From Acidisoma cellulosilyticum (lineage in GTDB: Bacteria; Pseudomonadota; Alphaproteobacteria; Acetobacterales; Acetobacteraceae), in NCBI RefSeq assembly GCF_020621385.1, contig NZ_JAESVA010000001.1, positions 558,001 through 622,000 of the forward strand: a stretch of DNA of 64,000 nt, given 5' to 3'. Below the pieces are notes generated by a model. The model saw only the letters and a list, made by a program, of their open reading frames with translations. It was not told the DNA's origin and searched no databases. Positions 36,051 through 44,438 of the stretch are shown in pieces. Made by a program: the position numbers and the translations under genes. Position 1 is the first letter of the stretch; each line of letters begins with the position of its first letter.

Positions 36051-36122
36051 CCGATGGCGACGATAAGCTCGTTTGAAGACAAAAGCCAATGGGTGTTCTC
36101 TGCCCCTCAAGGAGCAGTCACC

Positions 36123-36344
36123 ATGACAAACACCATGTTCAACATTCTCGGTAATTCATTCCAGGTCGCGACCTTCCAGGCCGGCACGTCGTCTCAGACC
36201 CGCCGGCCGGAAGAGGCGCGACAGGATATCAGGCAGCAGCCAAAGCCGCTTTCATCCCGTCGAGCAGCATATCCGCGTGTTCAGTGGAAAATGGCAGCGG
36301 TGGCCGGATTTTTAGGCTATTTCCCGCTTTTCCTGAAGCACTGA
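36123..36344 (+). CDS. Small ORF divergent from the LysR gene, possibly truncated
   Basis: A 73-codon ORF starting MTNTMFNILGNSFQVATFQAG and ending WKMAAVAGFLGYFPLFLKH, with AAGGAG 9 bases upstream of its ATG. It is divergent from a GcvA/VtlR-like LysR gene across an operator-like dyad. The last 116 bases are antisense to the aminotransferase gene. VtlR-type regulators control small DUF1127 proteins in Brucella. This ORF has no recognisable DUF1127 motif, so it may be a 5' remnant whose 3' part was replaced. It could also be spurious. Confidence 0.4.
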   Translation: MTNTMFNILGNSFQVATFQAGTSSQTRRPEEARQDIRQQPKPLSSRRAAYPRVQWKMAAVAGFLGYFPLFLKH

Positions 36345-37566
36345 TCAAAATACGGCGCTGACGCAACTCATTGACCACACGACCCGCCAGCGCCGCATCC
36401 GGTGTTTTAGCAACCGGGTCACTGACAAATTCCGCGGCGATGAACAAACCGTCGCCGCGGATATCGCCCATCCGCTCGAAGCTTTTGGCAAGATCGCGCA
36501 AGCCCGCGCGCATATAAGCGCCGACGGTCGCCGCGTTCTCCATCAGCTTTTCGTCGCGCAGAATATCGAGCACCGCGAGCGCCGCCGCACAACTCACCGG
36601 ATTGCCGCCGAAGGTATTGAAGTAGCGTGTGCGGCGTGCAAACTCATCGAACAGAGCCGGGCGCCCGACGACACCGGCGATGGGCGTGCCGTTGCCCATC
36701 GGCTTGCCGAGGGCAACCAGGTCAGGCTCCACGCCATGACGCGCGAAACCCCACATCGCTGTTCCCGTGCGGCCGAAACCCGGCTGCACTTCATCGGCAA
36801 TGAACAGCCCACCCGCTTCGCGGATGGCCGCGACCGCCGGTTTGATGAAGCCGATCGGGTCGGTCACCACGCCGTCGCTGGAAAAGACGGTGTCGAATAG
36901 CAAGGCCGCCGGGGCCGCGCCGTGGCGTTTCAAATCGGCGATCGCCGCCCTGACATGCGCGGCAAAGGTCTCACCCATCGTTTCCGGATCGTCGCGGAAA
37001 CTGTCGGGCGCGGGAATGGTGCGGATATGCACGCCCAGGGGCACACCGTCACCGAGGGAGGGCGAGAGTTCCGAGGCGGCGGTCGTGACACCATGATAGG
37101 CGTTCTCGGTCACGATCACGCCCATCGCACCGATATGGCTGCGCGCGATGCGAAGTGCCAGATCAATCGCCTCGCTGCCAGTGCAAGTCAGCATCACCTG
37201 AGAGAGCGATGCAGGGAATAGCGCTGTCAACCGTTCGGCATAGTCGACGACCATATCGGTCAGGTAGCGCGTATGGGTGTTGAGCCGTCCCATCTGCCGG
37301 GTCACGGCCTCGACCACACGCGGATGGCAATGGCCGACGCAGGGAACGTTGTTATAGACGTCCAAGTAAGCCGCGCCGTCCGGCCCATAGAGAAAGACGC
37401 CTTCGCCACGGTCGAGATAGACGGGATCATCGTAGAACAGACGGTAGGAGGCGCCGAGCACGCGCTCCCGCCTGCGGATCAGCGCGGCCGTCGCGTCCGG
37501 CAGATGATCAAGCTTGCCGCTGTCAAACGCATTGATCATGACAGCTTTGGGGCCGGATGCGTTCAT
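36229..37566 (-). CDS. Class-III PLP enzyme of the AGXT2L (phospho-lyase) type
   Basis: A 445-residue class-III aminotransferase-fold protein. Lys288 in LVALGKPMGNG binds PLP. Stretches such as NNVPCVGHCHPRVV, LNTHTRYLTD, IADEVQPGFGRTG, YFNTFGGNPVSCA and GDIRGDGLFIA are very close to the animal ethanolamine-phosphate and 5-phosphohydroxylysine phospho-lyases. A kinase-like gene immediately upstream (4-bp overlap) makes a kinase plus phospho-lyase pathway plausible. An ordinary omega-aminotransferase role is the alternative. ATG 37566 is used because it overlaps the kinase stop. Confidence 0.85.
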   Translation of the reverse strand: MNASGPKAVMINAFDSGKLDHLPDATAALIRRRERVLGASYRLFYDDPVYLDRGEGVFLYGPDGAAYLDVYNNVPCVGHCHPRVVEAVTRQMGRLNTHTRYLTDMVVDYAERLTALFPASLSQVMLTCTGSEAIDLALRIARSHIGAMGVIVTENAYHGVTTAASELSPSLGDGVPLGVHIRTIPAPDSFRDDPETMGETFAAHVRAAIADLKRHGAAPAALLFDTVFSSDGVVTDPIGFIKPAVAAIREAGGLFIADEVQPGFGRTGTAMWGFARHGVEPDLVALGKPMGNGTPIAGVVGRPALFDEFARRTRYFNTFGGNPVSCAAALAVLDILRDEKLMENAATVGAYMRAGLRDLAKSFERMGDIRGDGLFIAAEFVSDPVAKTPDAALAGRVVNELRQRRILISASGKAGNSLKIRPPLPFSTEHADMLLDGMKAALAAA

Positions 37567-38654
37567 GATGCTGTTTCCTGTTTCGCGCGGCCGCGTGCAG
37601 CCTGCCAAAGATCGAGAAGCCTAGCCTGACCGTCTGCCGGGTTCATCTCGGCCACGCGCTGCATGACCTGCCAGGCGCGCCCGGCATTGCGCATGAGATA
37701 GTCCCGGTTTTCCGGATAGAGCGTCGTGCGCCAGGCGGGGATGAGCGCACGCAAGGCCAGCCGCGTCGCGATAAGATCGAACAAGACGCCCGCTTCCAAC
37801 GCGCTCAGGGGCCGGACGCGCTCATAGCCCGTCAGCAGATGCAGCAGAGGCGCGAATAGGTCAGCGCCTTCGACCAGATCGAGATGATAGGAGCCGGTAA
37901 CACCGATTTCCTGCACGACCGGCGCGCTGACCAGATCGCCGAAATCCAGAATACCGGCGACGGTCTCGCCATCCATCAGCATATTGCTGCCGGTCAGATC
38001 GTTATGAATGACACCGCGTGGCAGTTGCGGCAGCACGGGCAAAACGCGCGCCTCAAACCGGTCCAGCAGGATCGAAACCCAGCCACGAGCCTGATCATCC
38101 GGGATCAGCGGCAGCAGCGGGCGCAATGACGCCGCATGCTGCATATCCCAGAGCAGCGGATGCGTTTCCGCCGCCGGATGCGAGAAGCCGGACAGGGCTT
38201 GTGCCACCCGCGCCAGCGCCTCGCCAAGCGACAAAAGCCCTTGCGGACGCAAAATCCGATGGGCGAGCAGGTCGCCTTCCAGCCAGGTGAAGAGACGCAC
38301 AGGCAGCATCCGCCCGTCCCCGCCCGCGACCCGAGCGATGAGCACAGCATCCAGCGTCGGCACGATCCGCTGGACAGGGAGCGTGGGATCGCTGCGGCCG
38401 ACGTGAACCAGGGCCTGGGTCTGAAAATCCGTGACGTCCGGATCTTCGTTGGCATTGGTGAATTTGAGGATGAAACTGTCGCCTGCCGGCGTCACCACAC
38501 GGAAATTGCGGTCGCGCTCGCTATGCAGCGGAGTGGCTGTTCCGTCCTGCCCCCAAAGGCGCCGGAAGGCTGCCTCGGCGTCCTCCGCGCTCACGTCCGG
38601 CACCGGGCTTGCCAGCACAGCGGCGGCAGCACCGATCAAGGTTTCAGGCTTCAT
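37563..38654 (-). CDS. APH/choline kinase-like phosphotransferase
   Basis: A 363-residue protein-kinase-like-fold small-molecule kinase. The catalytic loop is GVIHNDLTGSNML and the metal-binding motif is GILDFGDLV; the N-lobe Lys lies in SFILKFTNANED. The combination with an AGXT2L-type enzyme suggests a hydroxylysine kinase-like (HYKK) role, that is phosphorylation of an amino alcohol or hydroxyamino acid before phospho-lysis. The actual substrate is inferred from the neighbour. Antibiotic resistance is unlikely. It is 5 bp from chvG. Confidence 0.82.
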   Translation of the reverse strand: MKPETLIGAAAAVLASPVPDVSAEDAEAAFRRLWGQDGTATPLHSERDRNFRVVTPAGDSFILKFTNANEDPDVTDFQTQALVHVGRSDPTLPVQRIVPTLDAVLIARVAGGDGRMLPVRLFTWLEGDLLAHRILRPQGLLSLGEALARVAQALSGFSHPAAETHPLLWDMQHAASLRPLLPLIPDDQARGWVSILLDRFEARVLPVLPQLPRGVIHNDLTGSNMLMDGETVAGILDFGDLVSAPVVQEIGVTGSYHLDLVEGADLFAPLLHLLTGYERVRPLSALEAGVLFDLIATRLALRALIPAWRTTLYPENRDYLMRNAGRAWQVMQRVAEMNPADGQARLLDLWQAARGRAKQETAS

Positions 38655-38659
38655 CGTAA

Positions 38660-40357
38660 TCAGGCTTTCGGCAGGGTGATGATGAAACGCGCGCCCAGGA
38701 CGCGCCCCGCCTCATCATGCCGATTTTCGGCGCGAATGCGACCGTTCAAAGCCTCGATAATCTGCTTGCTGATGGAAAGCCCGAGGCCGGAATGCTTGCC
38801 GAAGCTCTCGCCCTGCGGCCGTTCGGAATAAAAACGCTCGAACACATCTTCAAGCTTGCCTTCCGGGATGCCAGGACCCTCGTCGGAGACGGTGATGTCC
38901 ACCATGCCCTCGGCCGTTTCCACCGCAGAAAGTTCGATCCGGCCGCTGGGCGGGCTGAAGGATCGCGCATTGCCGATAAGATTGCCCAGCACCTGCACCA
39001 GGCGGCCTTCGACGGCGGCCACGCCGAGGCCTGCCTTCATCTCGGCCGCCGTGACGATCGGCGCACCGGGCAGACGCGTTGCATCATCAATATCGGCCAG
39101 CGCGCCGAGCATGGCGACGATGTCTTGCCGCTCGGGCGCTGCGCGCGAAATTTCCGCATCAACGCGCGAGGCATCGGAAATATCGGTGATCAGACGGTCC
39201 AGCCTCAATACGTCATCGGCCATGATGGCCAGAAGATTATTGCGACTCTGGTTCGCGTCCTCGACCCTGCGCAGCGTCTCGATGGCGCTGCGGATGGAGG
39301 TCAGCGGGTTCTTGATTTCGTGGGAGACGTCGGCCGCGAAACGCTCGATCGCGTCCATCCGGCCCCACAGCGCGGTCGCGGAATCAGACAGCGCACGGGC
39401 CAGCGTGCTGATTTCATCGCCGCGTTCCAGCAGGCTGGCCGGCACCGCGCCGGTGCGGCCATGGCCCTCGCGCATTTCCTGGGCGGCGATGGCGAGCCTG
39501 AGGATCGGACGGGCGATGGTCTGCGCCAGATACCAGGACAGCAGCACCGTCAGCACCAAGGCGACGAAAAACAGGCCGAGGATGGATATCCGCACCGAGA
39601 GAACCGCCTGATCCACCCGCCGCGCATCATGGGTCAGCAAAATCATGCCGACGGTCTGATTGTCATGCGTCACCGGTTCCGCGACCGTCACCAGCAGGCG
39701 ACCGTCCGTCGTGCGGCGGATATAGGGCGGTACCTCCTGCCCCGTGTCATTGCCGCGCAGCGCGAGCACGGCCTTGAGGTCAGGCTGCCAATCCGCGCCA
39801 TCCGACTTGTCGAGCTGGCGCACGGGAATGCCACCGGCACTCGGCGCCCAGGCGAGAAGGTGATCGTAGAACCAGCTGACCAGACTGCTAAGGGCGCCAC
39901 CATTGGCCGGCGGCGGCAGCGGCTCAGTCACGATGGCACCACCGGCCCCTTCGCGCACCTGGCTATCGGCGACGATATTGCCGTCCGGTCCGAAGAGCCG
40001 GGCCTGGGCGAAAGGTGTGGGATCGGTCAGGCGATAGAGCAGCGGCCGGGCCAGATCCTGCGTCAGCACCGGATGGTCGCCGGACCCGGCCTGAACCGCG
40101 CTTTCCCCCAGCGCGCCGGCATAGATCCGCGCCTGTTCGCGGAGTGCGGAGACATCCGCATCCATCAGCCCGTTCTGATACTGGTCGAGATACAGCAGCC
40201 CGATGACGAGCAGCGCCAGCGGCAGCGCGTTGACGAGGAGGATGCGCCGCAGAAAAGGAGAGGCGAAGCGCCGCCTTGGCGGCAGAGCCGGGCCGGACGC
40301 CAGCGCACCCGCATCCGCCATGTCTGCCTGTTTGGAAAGGGCAGCGCCGTCCGGCAT
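38660..40357 (-). CDS. chvG: ChvG-type sensor histidine kinase
   Basis: A 565-residue sensor kinase with two transmembrane helices flanking a periplasmic domain (helix 1 about residues 37-57, helix 2 about 250-275), a HAMP segment, and the phospho-acceptor site FAADVSHEIKNPLTSIRS. The ATPase domain has NLIGNARSF, DEGPGIPEG and GLGLSISKQI. ChvG senses acidity and envelope stress in Agrobacterium and Sinorhizobium (as ExoS). Its ATG overlaps the chvI stop by one base. An internal ATG at codon 13 is a possible start. Confidence 0.9.
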   Translation of the reverse strand: MPDGAALSKQADMADAGALASGPALPPRRRFASPFLRRILLVNALPLALLVIGLLYLDQYQNGLMDADVSALREQARIYAGALGESAVQAGSGDHPVLTQDLARPLLYRLTDPTPFAQARLFGPDGNIVADSQVREGAGGAIVTEPLPPPANGGALSSLVSWFYDHLLAWAPSAGGIPVRQLDKSDGADWQPDLKAVLALRGNDTGQEVPPYIRRTTDGRLLVTVAEPVTHDNQTVGMILLTHDARRVDQAVLSVRISILGLFFVALVLTVLLSWYLAQTIARPILRLAIAAQEMREGHGRTGAVPASLLERGDEISTLARALSDSATALWGRMDAIERFAADVSHEIKNPLTSIRSAIETLRRVEDANQSRNNLLAIMADDVLRLDRLITDISDASRVDAEISRAAPERQDIVAMLGALADIDDATRLPGAPIVTAAEMKAGLGVAAVEGRLVQVLGNLIGNARSFSPPSGRIELSAVETAEGMVDITVSDEGPGIPEGKLEDVFERFYSERPQGESFGKHSGLGLSISKQIIEALNGRIRAENRHDEAGRVLGARFIITLPKA

Positions 40358-41061
40358 CAGTTTTCCTTGTAGCGATAGCCGATGCCGTAGAGGGTTTCGA
40401 TCTGGTCGAAACTGTCGTCCTGCACCCGGAACTTCTTGCGCACGCGCTTGATATGGCTGTCGATGGTGCGGTCATCGACATAGATATTCTCGCCATAAGC
40501 GGCGTCGATCAGCTGGTCGCGGGATTTCACCATGCCGGGACGCGCAGCCAGCGCCTTCACCAGCAGGAATTCCGTCACCGTCAGCTGAATATCGTTACCC
40601 TTCCACAGGCACTGATGCTTCGTCTCATCCAGCGTCAAATCGCTGCGGACCATGACGCCGGTGGGCGCGGCGCCCGACCCTTCGGCCCGGCTGACCTCAT
40701 TGCGGCGCAGCAGCGTGCGGATCCGTTCCAGCAGCAGACGCTGGCTGAAAGGCTTTTTGATATAATCATCCGCGCCCAGCCGCAGACCCATCAGCTCGTC
40801 CACCTCCTCGTCCTTGCTGGTGAGCAGGATCACCGGCAGGGCGCTGCGCTGGCGCAAGCGCTGCAGCAGCTCCATCCCGTCCATTCGCGGCATCTTAATA
40901 TCGAGCACGGCAAGATCGACCGGGCGGGCAATGAGGCCCTGAAGCGCGCTTTCGCCATCCGTATAGGTGCGAACCTGAAAGCCTTCCTGTTCCAGGGTCA
41001 TGGACACGCTGGCGAGAATGTTGCGGTCGTCATCCACGAGCGCGATAGTGTGCTTCATCAT
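40357..41061 (-). CDS. chvI: ChvI-type response regulator
   Basis: A 234-residue OmpR-family regulator. The receiver domain has the acidic pocket VDDDR at 10-14, the phospho-acceptor Asp54 ([10 protein letters not shown]) and Lys near 104 in [10 protein letters not shown]. The C-terminal winged helix ends with the typical [15 protein letters not shown]. With ChvG it is expected to control envelope and acid-stress genes. In many relatives the operon continues with hprK and PTS genes, but here a kinase and aminotransferase follow. Confidence 0.94.
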   Translation of the reverse strand: MMKHTIALVDDDRNILASVSMTLEQEGFQVRTYTDGESALQGLIARPVDLAVLDIKMPRMDGMELLQRLRQRSALPVILLTSKDEEVDELMGLRLGADDYIKKPFSQRLLLERIRTLLRRNEVSRAEGSGAAPTGVMVRSDLTLDETKHQCLWKGNDIQLTVTEFLLVKALAARPGMVKSRDQLIDAAYGENIYVDDRTIDSHIKRVRKKFRVQDDSFDQIETLYGIGYRYKEN

Positions 41062-41125
41062 AAACAGCTTTCGCCTGTTCTTGCCTGGGGTTTTGGCCCA
41101 GGGCGGAAATGCGGTTGGCCTTGCG

Positions 41126-41220
41126 GCTGACGGGTAATCGTCAGCCCGGCCTTTCTATTATCGAGCAGAGAACCTGGTCCGTGAACCAGGTTTGTCGAGC
41201 GGGAATCGTGAAATCCCCGC
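41126..41220. repeat. Three consecutive hairpins between chvI and the nudix gene
   Basis: Stem 1: GGCTGACG / CGTCAGCC (41126-41147), followed on the plus strand by CGGCCTTTCTATT. Stem 2: AACCTGG / CCAGGTT (41171-41192). Stem 3: GCGGG / CCCGC (41199-41220). All lie in the 179-bp gap between the nudix stop and the chvI start. They could be a terminator for the tat-mtn-alkB-nudix transcript, a structured chvI leader, or both. Confidence 0.5.
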
Positions 41221-41240
41221 CATGAATCTATATCAGAACG

Positions 41241-41780
41241 CTACAAAAGACCCGAAAGACGCGCCTGGGCGAAGGCCGCAATGGTGACGGCGTCGCGAAT
41301 GACGCCGTCTCGGATCATGCGCTCGACCTCGGCAATCGGAAAGCGGCCGAGCACCATATCCTGCTCTTCCACCTCGCGCGCCGTCTCGCCCATCACCAGA
41401 TCGGTCGCAAAAAACACGCGGCCTTCCTGGTTGGAATAGCCGGCGGCCTGGACGATACGGCCGATTTCGTGAAGCTTACCGGCGACCAGCCCCGTCTCCT
41501 CCCGTAATTCGGCGGCCGCCAGCACCGTGGGTGCCACGTCCTGCCATTCCCAGGTGCCCATGGGCAATTCCCAGACGCACTGGCCGATCGGGTAGCGGAA
41601 CTGCTCGACCAGATAGATCTCGCCGTCCTGCACGGGGCAGATGACGGCGAATTCCGCCCGTTCCAGCACGGAATAGATGCCCTCGGACCCGTCCAGCCGG
41701 CGGACCTTATCCTCCCGCAGGCGCAGCCAGCGATTTTCATAGACCAGGCGGCTGGAAATCTGGGTGATGGCTTCGGTCAT
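41241..41780 (-). CDS. NUDIX hydrolase, ADP-ribose pyrophosphatase-like
   Basis: A 179-residue Nudix protein. The core of the Nudix box is AELREETGL, which retains the metal-binding glutamates, though the leading Gly-x5-Glu part is imperfect and the usual Arg is Ala. The upstream segment VWELPMGTWE and the overall length are like ADP-ribose pyrophosphatases (NudF type). The gene is the last of a tatA-mtnB-mtnD-mtnC-alkB-nudix minus-strand run, 6 bp after alkB. Confidence 0.85.
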   Translation of the reverse strand: MTEAITQISSRLVYENRWLRLREDKVRRLDGSEGIYSVLERAEFAVICPVQDGEIYLVEQFRYPIGQCVWELPMGTWEWQDVAPTVLAAAELREETGLVAGKLHEIGRIVQAAGYSNQEGRVFFATDLVMGETAREVEEQDMVLGRFPIAEVERMIRDGVIRDAVTIAAFAQARLSGLL

Positions 41781-41786
41781 CGGCCT

Positions 41787-42422
41787 CTATCTCGCGCGTC
41801 GAAACGTCAGGTTATAGCGGAACGGGCCGAAAAGCGGATCATCGCCCGGCTTCACCGGCCGGATGCCATGAAACAGCAACCTTGCCGGACCGCCGAAGAC
41901 CAGCACATCGCCACTCTCCAGCCCGACCGAAAACGGCTTTTCATCTTTCTCCATACCCCCCACGAGAAAGACGGCTGGCAAGCCCAGCGAGACGGAAACG
42001 ATGGGCTGGTCGAAATCCCGCTCGTCACCATCGCGATGCAGGCCCATGCCGGCGCGCACCGCATAGCGATTGATGAGGCAGGTATCGGGGGCGAATCCCG
42101 GAAAACCAGCCTCGGCGGCAGCCGTGTCCGCCAGAACAAGGAAGGCATCGGGCATAGCTGGCCAGGATTGGCCGGTCAGGGGATCACGGCTTTCATAACG
42201 ATAGCCCCGCGCGTCTGAGACCCAGCCGGAAGCGCCCGCGCTGGTCATGGCAGCGGCCAGCTTGCCGCCACGCCGGGTCGTCATGAAACGGAAGGGCGCC
42301 TGCTCGGCCAAAGCCTGGATGAGGGCAAGAAGGGTTGCCGGGTCAGCCCAGCGGCGCAGCAGAACCATGCCCGCCGGCAAGGCGGGAACAGGCGCCGCGA
42401 GATCGGAAAAAAGATCGCTCAG
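41787..42422 (-). CDS. alkB: Alpha-ketoglutarate-dependent DNA repair dioxygenase AlkB
   Basis: An Fe(II)/2-oxoglutarate dioxygenase that removes 1-methyladenine and 3-methylcytosine. The iron ligands are His129, Asp131 (GLHRDGDERD) and His185 (LFHGIRP); NLTFRRA binds 2-oxoglutarate. The first TTG/ATG starts (42380, 42368) would remove about 14 residues that align without a gap to E. coli AlkB (SDLFSD against LDLFAD, then PAGMVLLRR against AAGAVILRR). The only initiation-like codon at the matching position is CTG at 42422, 11 bp after mtnC, which I propose as the start. Confidence 0.88.
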   Translation of the reverse strand: MSDLFSDLAAPVPALPAGMVLLRRWADPATLLALIQALAEQAPFRFMTTRRGGKLAAAMTSAGASGWVSDARGYRYESRDPLTGQSWPAMPDAFLVLADTAAAEAGFPGFAPDTCLINRYAVRAGMGLHRDGDERDFDQPIVSVSLGLPAVFLVGGMEKDEKPFSVGLESGDVLVFGGPARLLFHGIRPVKPGDDPLFGPFRYNLTFRRAR

Positions 42423-42433
42423 GCCGAACCCAT

Positions 42434-43177
42434 TTATGCAGACTGGGGCAGCGTGAACAGCCGGGACACTTCATGCAGGTCCGGCGCGACCGGGTGGCGG
42501 GTGGAGGGCAATGTGCCGTCCGCGTCCCGCACGATCTGGCAGGTGCGGAAACCGGCGGCCGCCGCCGCATCAAGCTCCGCCTCGACGTCCGACAAGAACA
42601 GGATCAGCCCTGCCGGCAAGCCAATCTCGGTTCGAATGGCGTCATAGCTCTCGCGCTCGCGCTTCGGCCCAATGCGCGTGTCGTAGAAGCCGGAAAACAG
42701 CGGCACCAGATCGCCCGCCTGACTATGGCCGAAAATCCCGCGCTGCGCTTCCTCGGACCCCGAGGAATAGACGTAAAGCGGCAGACCCTCCCGCTTCCAG
42801 AAAGACAGCATGTCCGGGACTTCCGGGTAGAATTGGGCGATGAGATCGCCTGCCGCATAGCCTTCCCGCCAGATCAGACCCTGAATGGTTTTCAGCGGCG
42901 TCACCTTCTGATCCAGATCGCTCCAGCGCAGCAGAGCGGCAACCGGATCGGCTTCAGGCTCCAATTCGCGCGTCTGCGCCAGCACGGACTGCACCGCCGG
43001 GTCGTCCCCGTGTTCGGCGACGAAATCCACCAGACGCGCCCGCGCATAGGGAAACAAGCTGTCCCGCACGAGGCTGATCGGCGTCACCGTCCCCTCGATA
43101 TCGAGCAGCACCGCTTCCACGGGATGCGTCACGATGAGGTCGGTTTCCTCAGGCTGGCGATCGGCGATGTCGGTCAT
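42434..43177 (-). CDS. mtnC: Enolase-phosphatase E1 (methionine salvage)
   Basis: A 247-residue HAD-family enzyme converting the diketo-phosphopentane intermediate of methionine salvage to acireductone. The HAD motif is VLLDIEGTVTPIS (Asp26, Glu28), with YVYSSGSEEAQ, RIGPKRERESY (Lys) and ILFLSDVEAELDAA as motifs II-IV. I used the ATG at 43177, 7 bp after mtnD, rather than an upstream in-frame start. Confidence 0.94.
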   Translation of the reverse strand: MTDIADRQPEETDLIVTHPVEAVLLDIEGTVTPISLVRDSLFPYARARLVDFVAEHGDDPAVQSVLAQTRELEPEADPVAALLRWSDLDQKVTPLKTIQGLIWREGYAAGDLIAQFYPEVPDMLSFWKREGLPLYVYSSGSEEAQRGIFGHSQAGDLVPLFSGFYDTRIGPKRERESYDAIRTEIGLPAGLILFLSDVEAELDAAAAAGFRTCQIVRDADGTLPSTRHPVAPDLHEVSRLFTLPQSA

Positions 43178-43184
43178 GCTAGCC

Positions 43185-43724
43185 TCAGGCTGCTGGGAAA
43201 CGCTTGCTGATCTCATCCCCAGTGAAATGGGGAACCCAGCCCGAGGTGTCGGTAAACACACGGAGAGCGGTGAAGAAGGGCCGCTCACCGGCATCGAACC
43301 AATGTTTTACATTGGCCGGCACGCTGATCAGATCGCCTTCGGTGCAATGCGCGTCATAGACGCGGTCGTTGAGATGCAGGACGAAATTGCCGGAGCCATG
43401 GACGAAGAAGCGGATCTCGTCCTCGGTATGCAGATGCTCGTTGATGAACTTAGCGCGCAGCGGCGCGACCTGCGGATGATCGGCCGTCAGCTTGATGACA
43501 TCGGCCGAACCGGCGCCGGCCGTGCCCATCAGCTTGTCGAGATAGGGGCGATAGGCGGCCAGGATGGTCTCGGCGTCATCTTCCGGCGACAGCACGACCG
43601 GGCTTTCCCAACGCTCGAAACGGACGCCGATGGCGTTCAGCTCACGCGTGATGATGTCCGCATCCTCGCTACGCAGGATAGCGGTATCGGGGTTGTCGTC
43701 GGCATAGATGGTCAAGCGGCTCAT
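43185..43724 (-). CDS. mtnD: Acireductone dioxygenase
   Basis: A 179-residue cupin that oxidises acireductone to the 2-oxo acid precursor of methionine (Fe form) or diverts it (Ni form). The metal ligands His97, His99, Glu103 (NEHLHTEDEIRFF) and His141 (VKHWFDAG) are present. It overlaps mtnB by 4 bp. Which metal is used cannot be predicted from the sequence. Confidence 0.95.
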   Translation of the reverse strand: MSRLTIYADDNPDTAILRSEDADIITRELNAIGVRFERWESPVVLSPEDDAETILAAYRPYLDKLMGTAGAGSADVIKLTADHPQVAPLRAKFINEHLHTEDEIRFFVHGSGNFVLHLNDRVYDAHCTEGDLISVPANVKHWFDAGERPFFTALRVFTDTSGWVPHFTGDEISKRFPAA

Positions 43725-44407
43725 ACGAGTTTCCTCCGTTCAATTTCGGTCGCCAGAAGGAATTCTAGCGCTTCCAATCGGTAGAGGGCAGCATTCACGT
43801 CTGAACCCCAGACATAGATCCCATGCCCGCGCAGGACATAGCCGATCGGCGCCCGGCCTTGCTCCAGCAGCGGCTGCAGCCGCGCCGCAAGCCGCGGCAT
43901 GTCCTGATCATTGTCGATGATCGGCAGGGCCATGGAGACGTCATGCGTGGAAACCACATCGCTCCAGGCCTTGAGGATCTCATAACCCTCAAGATGGATC
44001 GCAGGTGAGCCCGGCAGCGCCATGGTCAGTGCCGTCGCCGGCACCGAATGACCATGCAGCACCGAGCCGATCTCGGGCCAAAGCGCGTAGATCTGGCAAT
44101 GCAACAGGGTCTCGGCACTCGGCTTCATGCCCGGCGTCAACGAGCGGCCGGACAAATCGACCTCGATGATGTCGCTTGTTTCCAGAAAACCCTTGTGGAC
44201 ACCGCTGCGCGTGATGGCGATGCGCTCGCCCGGCAGGCGGGCGCTGAGATTGCCGCTGGTGGCCGGCACCCAGCCACGACGATCCATGCGCTGACCGGCT
44301 GCGACCAGCTTCTCTGCCAATCGCAGCGGGACCGACCCCGTGGCACTCTCAGCCACAGCCGAAGGGGCAATGCCCCCGGCTGCAAGCCCATCCGCCATCA
44401 TCGCCAT
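43721..44407 (-). CDS. mtnB: Methylthioribulose-1-phosphate dehydratase
   Basis: A 228-residue class II aldolase-like dehydratase of methionine salvage. The zinc ligands are in SVLHGHSVPA (His118, His120), with the PATSGNLSARLPG phosphate-binding region and a late RGHGIYVWG carrying the third His. GAGG lies 7 bases upstream of the ATG. The rest of the pathway (mtnA, mtnK or mtnP) is not in the window. Confidence 0.94.
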   Translation of the reverse strand: MAMMADGLAAGGIAPSAVAESATGSVPLRLAEKLVAAGQRMDRRGWVPATSGNLSARLPGERIAITRSGVHKGFLETSDIIEVDLSGRSLTPGMKPSAETLLHCQIYALWPEIGSVLHGHSVPATALTMALPGSPAIHLEGYEILKAWSDVVSTHDVSMALPIIDNDQDMPRLAARLQPLLEQGRAPIGYVLRGHGIYVWGSDVNAALYRLEALEFLLATEIERRKLV

Positions 44408-44438
44408 GCTTCTACCTCAGGCAACGTCGAGCCGGGCT

